Assembly (NCBI RefSeq): GCF_035695185.1
Contig: NZ_DASSES010000046.1
Span: 1 to 26,483 of the forward strand
Length of the DNA: 26,483 nucleotides
Direction of reading: 5' to 3'
Origin: Frateuria_A sp035695185
GTDB lineage: Bacteria > Pseudomonadota > Gammaproteobacteria > Xanthomonadales > Rhodanobacteraceae
The notes under the pieces were generated by a model. The model did not search any database. It was not told the DNA's origin and was given only the letters and a program-made list of their open reading frames with translations. Shown piece after piece: positions 26,377-26,483 of the stretch (positions within the stretch are counted from its first letter, which is position 1; the number at the start of each line of letters is the position of its first letter). The translations under genes were made by a program, and so were the position numbers.

Positions 26377-26483
26377 ATGCCCCAGCTCGCCCAGCGTGTC
26401 GGCCGCGCCAAGCCCAGCGCGATCATGGTCATCGCCGAGAAGGCCAGGCAGTTGAAGGCGCAGGGCAGGGACATCATCAGCTT
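26377..26483 (+). CDS. Class I pyridoxal-phosphate aminotransferase (aspartate aminotransferase type), N-terminal fragment
   Basis: Only the first 35 complete codons are inside the window. The opening MPQLAQRVGRAKPS, then AIMVIAEKARQLKAQGRDIIS, matches the start of bacterial aspartate or aromatic aminotransferases of the AspC/PatA group, where the RV-x-R-x-KPS segment precedes the first helix and the next residues form the start of the substrate-binding region. GAGGAA lies just before the ATG and a good -10 is 38 bases upstream. The catalytic lysine lies outside the window, so the exact specificity cannot be judged. Confidence 0.8.
   Translation, partial: MPQLAQRVGRAKPSAIMVIAEKARQLKAQGRDIIS

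Overview
The window is GC-rich DNA with densely packed genes, short intergenic gaps, several TonB-dependent receptors, secreted hydrolases and dispersed REP-like palindromes. This suggests a gammaproteobacterium of the Xanthomonadales, perhaps Rhodanobacteraceae (Rhodanobacter/Dyella/Luteibacter-like). The assignment rests on protein character and gene style only. I see no tRNA, rRNA, CRISPR, transposase or phage gene. No gene-free stretch exceeds about 215 bases.

Region 1 (1-14301) is housekeeping genes mixed with what looks like a system for using polyhydroxybutyrate (PHB) and 3-hydroxybutyrate (3HB). After the N-terminal part of typA/bipA (minus strand) comes a GntP-family permease (minus). 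It is divergent from a TonB-dependent receptor followed by a secreted type-2 PHB depolymerase. Next is a 1101-residue hybrid sensor kinase with a sodium/solute-symporter-like membrane domain. Then come an isochorismatase-like hydrolase and yaeQ (minus), an RluA-type pseudouridine synthase (plus), a LuxR-type response regulator (minus) and a secreted 3HB-oligomer hydrolase (plus). A 27-base dyad centred between the permease and receptor shares a 10-base core with the oligomer-hydrolase promoter, at nearly the same distance from all three predicted -10 boxes. The kinase and regulator resemble the CrbS/CrbR (MxtR/ErdR) acetate-responsive pair.

Region 2 (14376-25587) is an alpha-glucoside/trehalose-type locus: a LacI-family repressor, a perfect 16-bp operator at its stop codon, a second TonB-dependent receptor, a strong intrinsic terminator, and four genes with 4-base start/stop overlaps. 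These four are two GH65 paralogues, an HSL-type esterase and a GH37 trehalase-like enzyme. All four appear exported. The esterase inside the operon and two arginine replacements in the GH37 enzyme suggest the natural substrate may not be plain trehalose.

Region 3 (25588-26483) holds a cyclophilin peptidyl-prolyl isomerase and the first 36 codons of a class I aminotransferase.

REP-like elements mark gene borders. At both convergent junctions (9431-9505 and 11563-11622) the outer ends of the repeat supply the TAG stop codons of both flanking genes. A second type of inverted repeat pair lies at 5955-6115.
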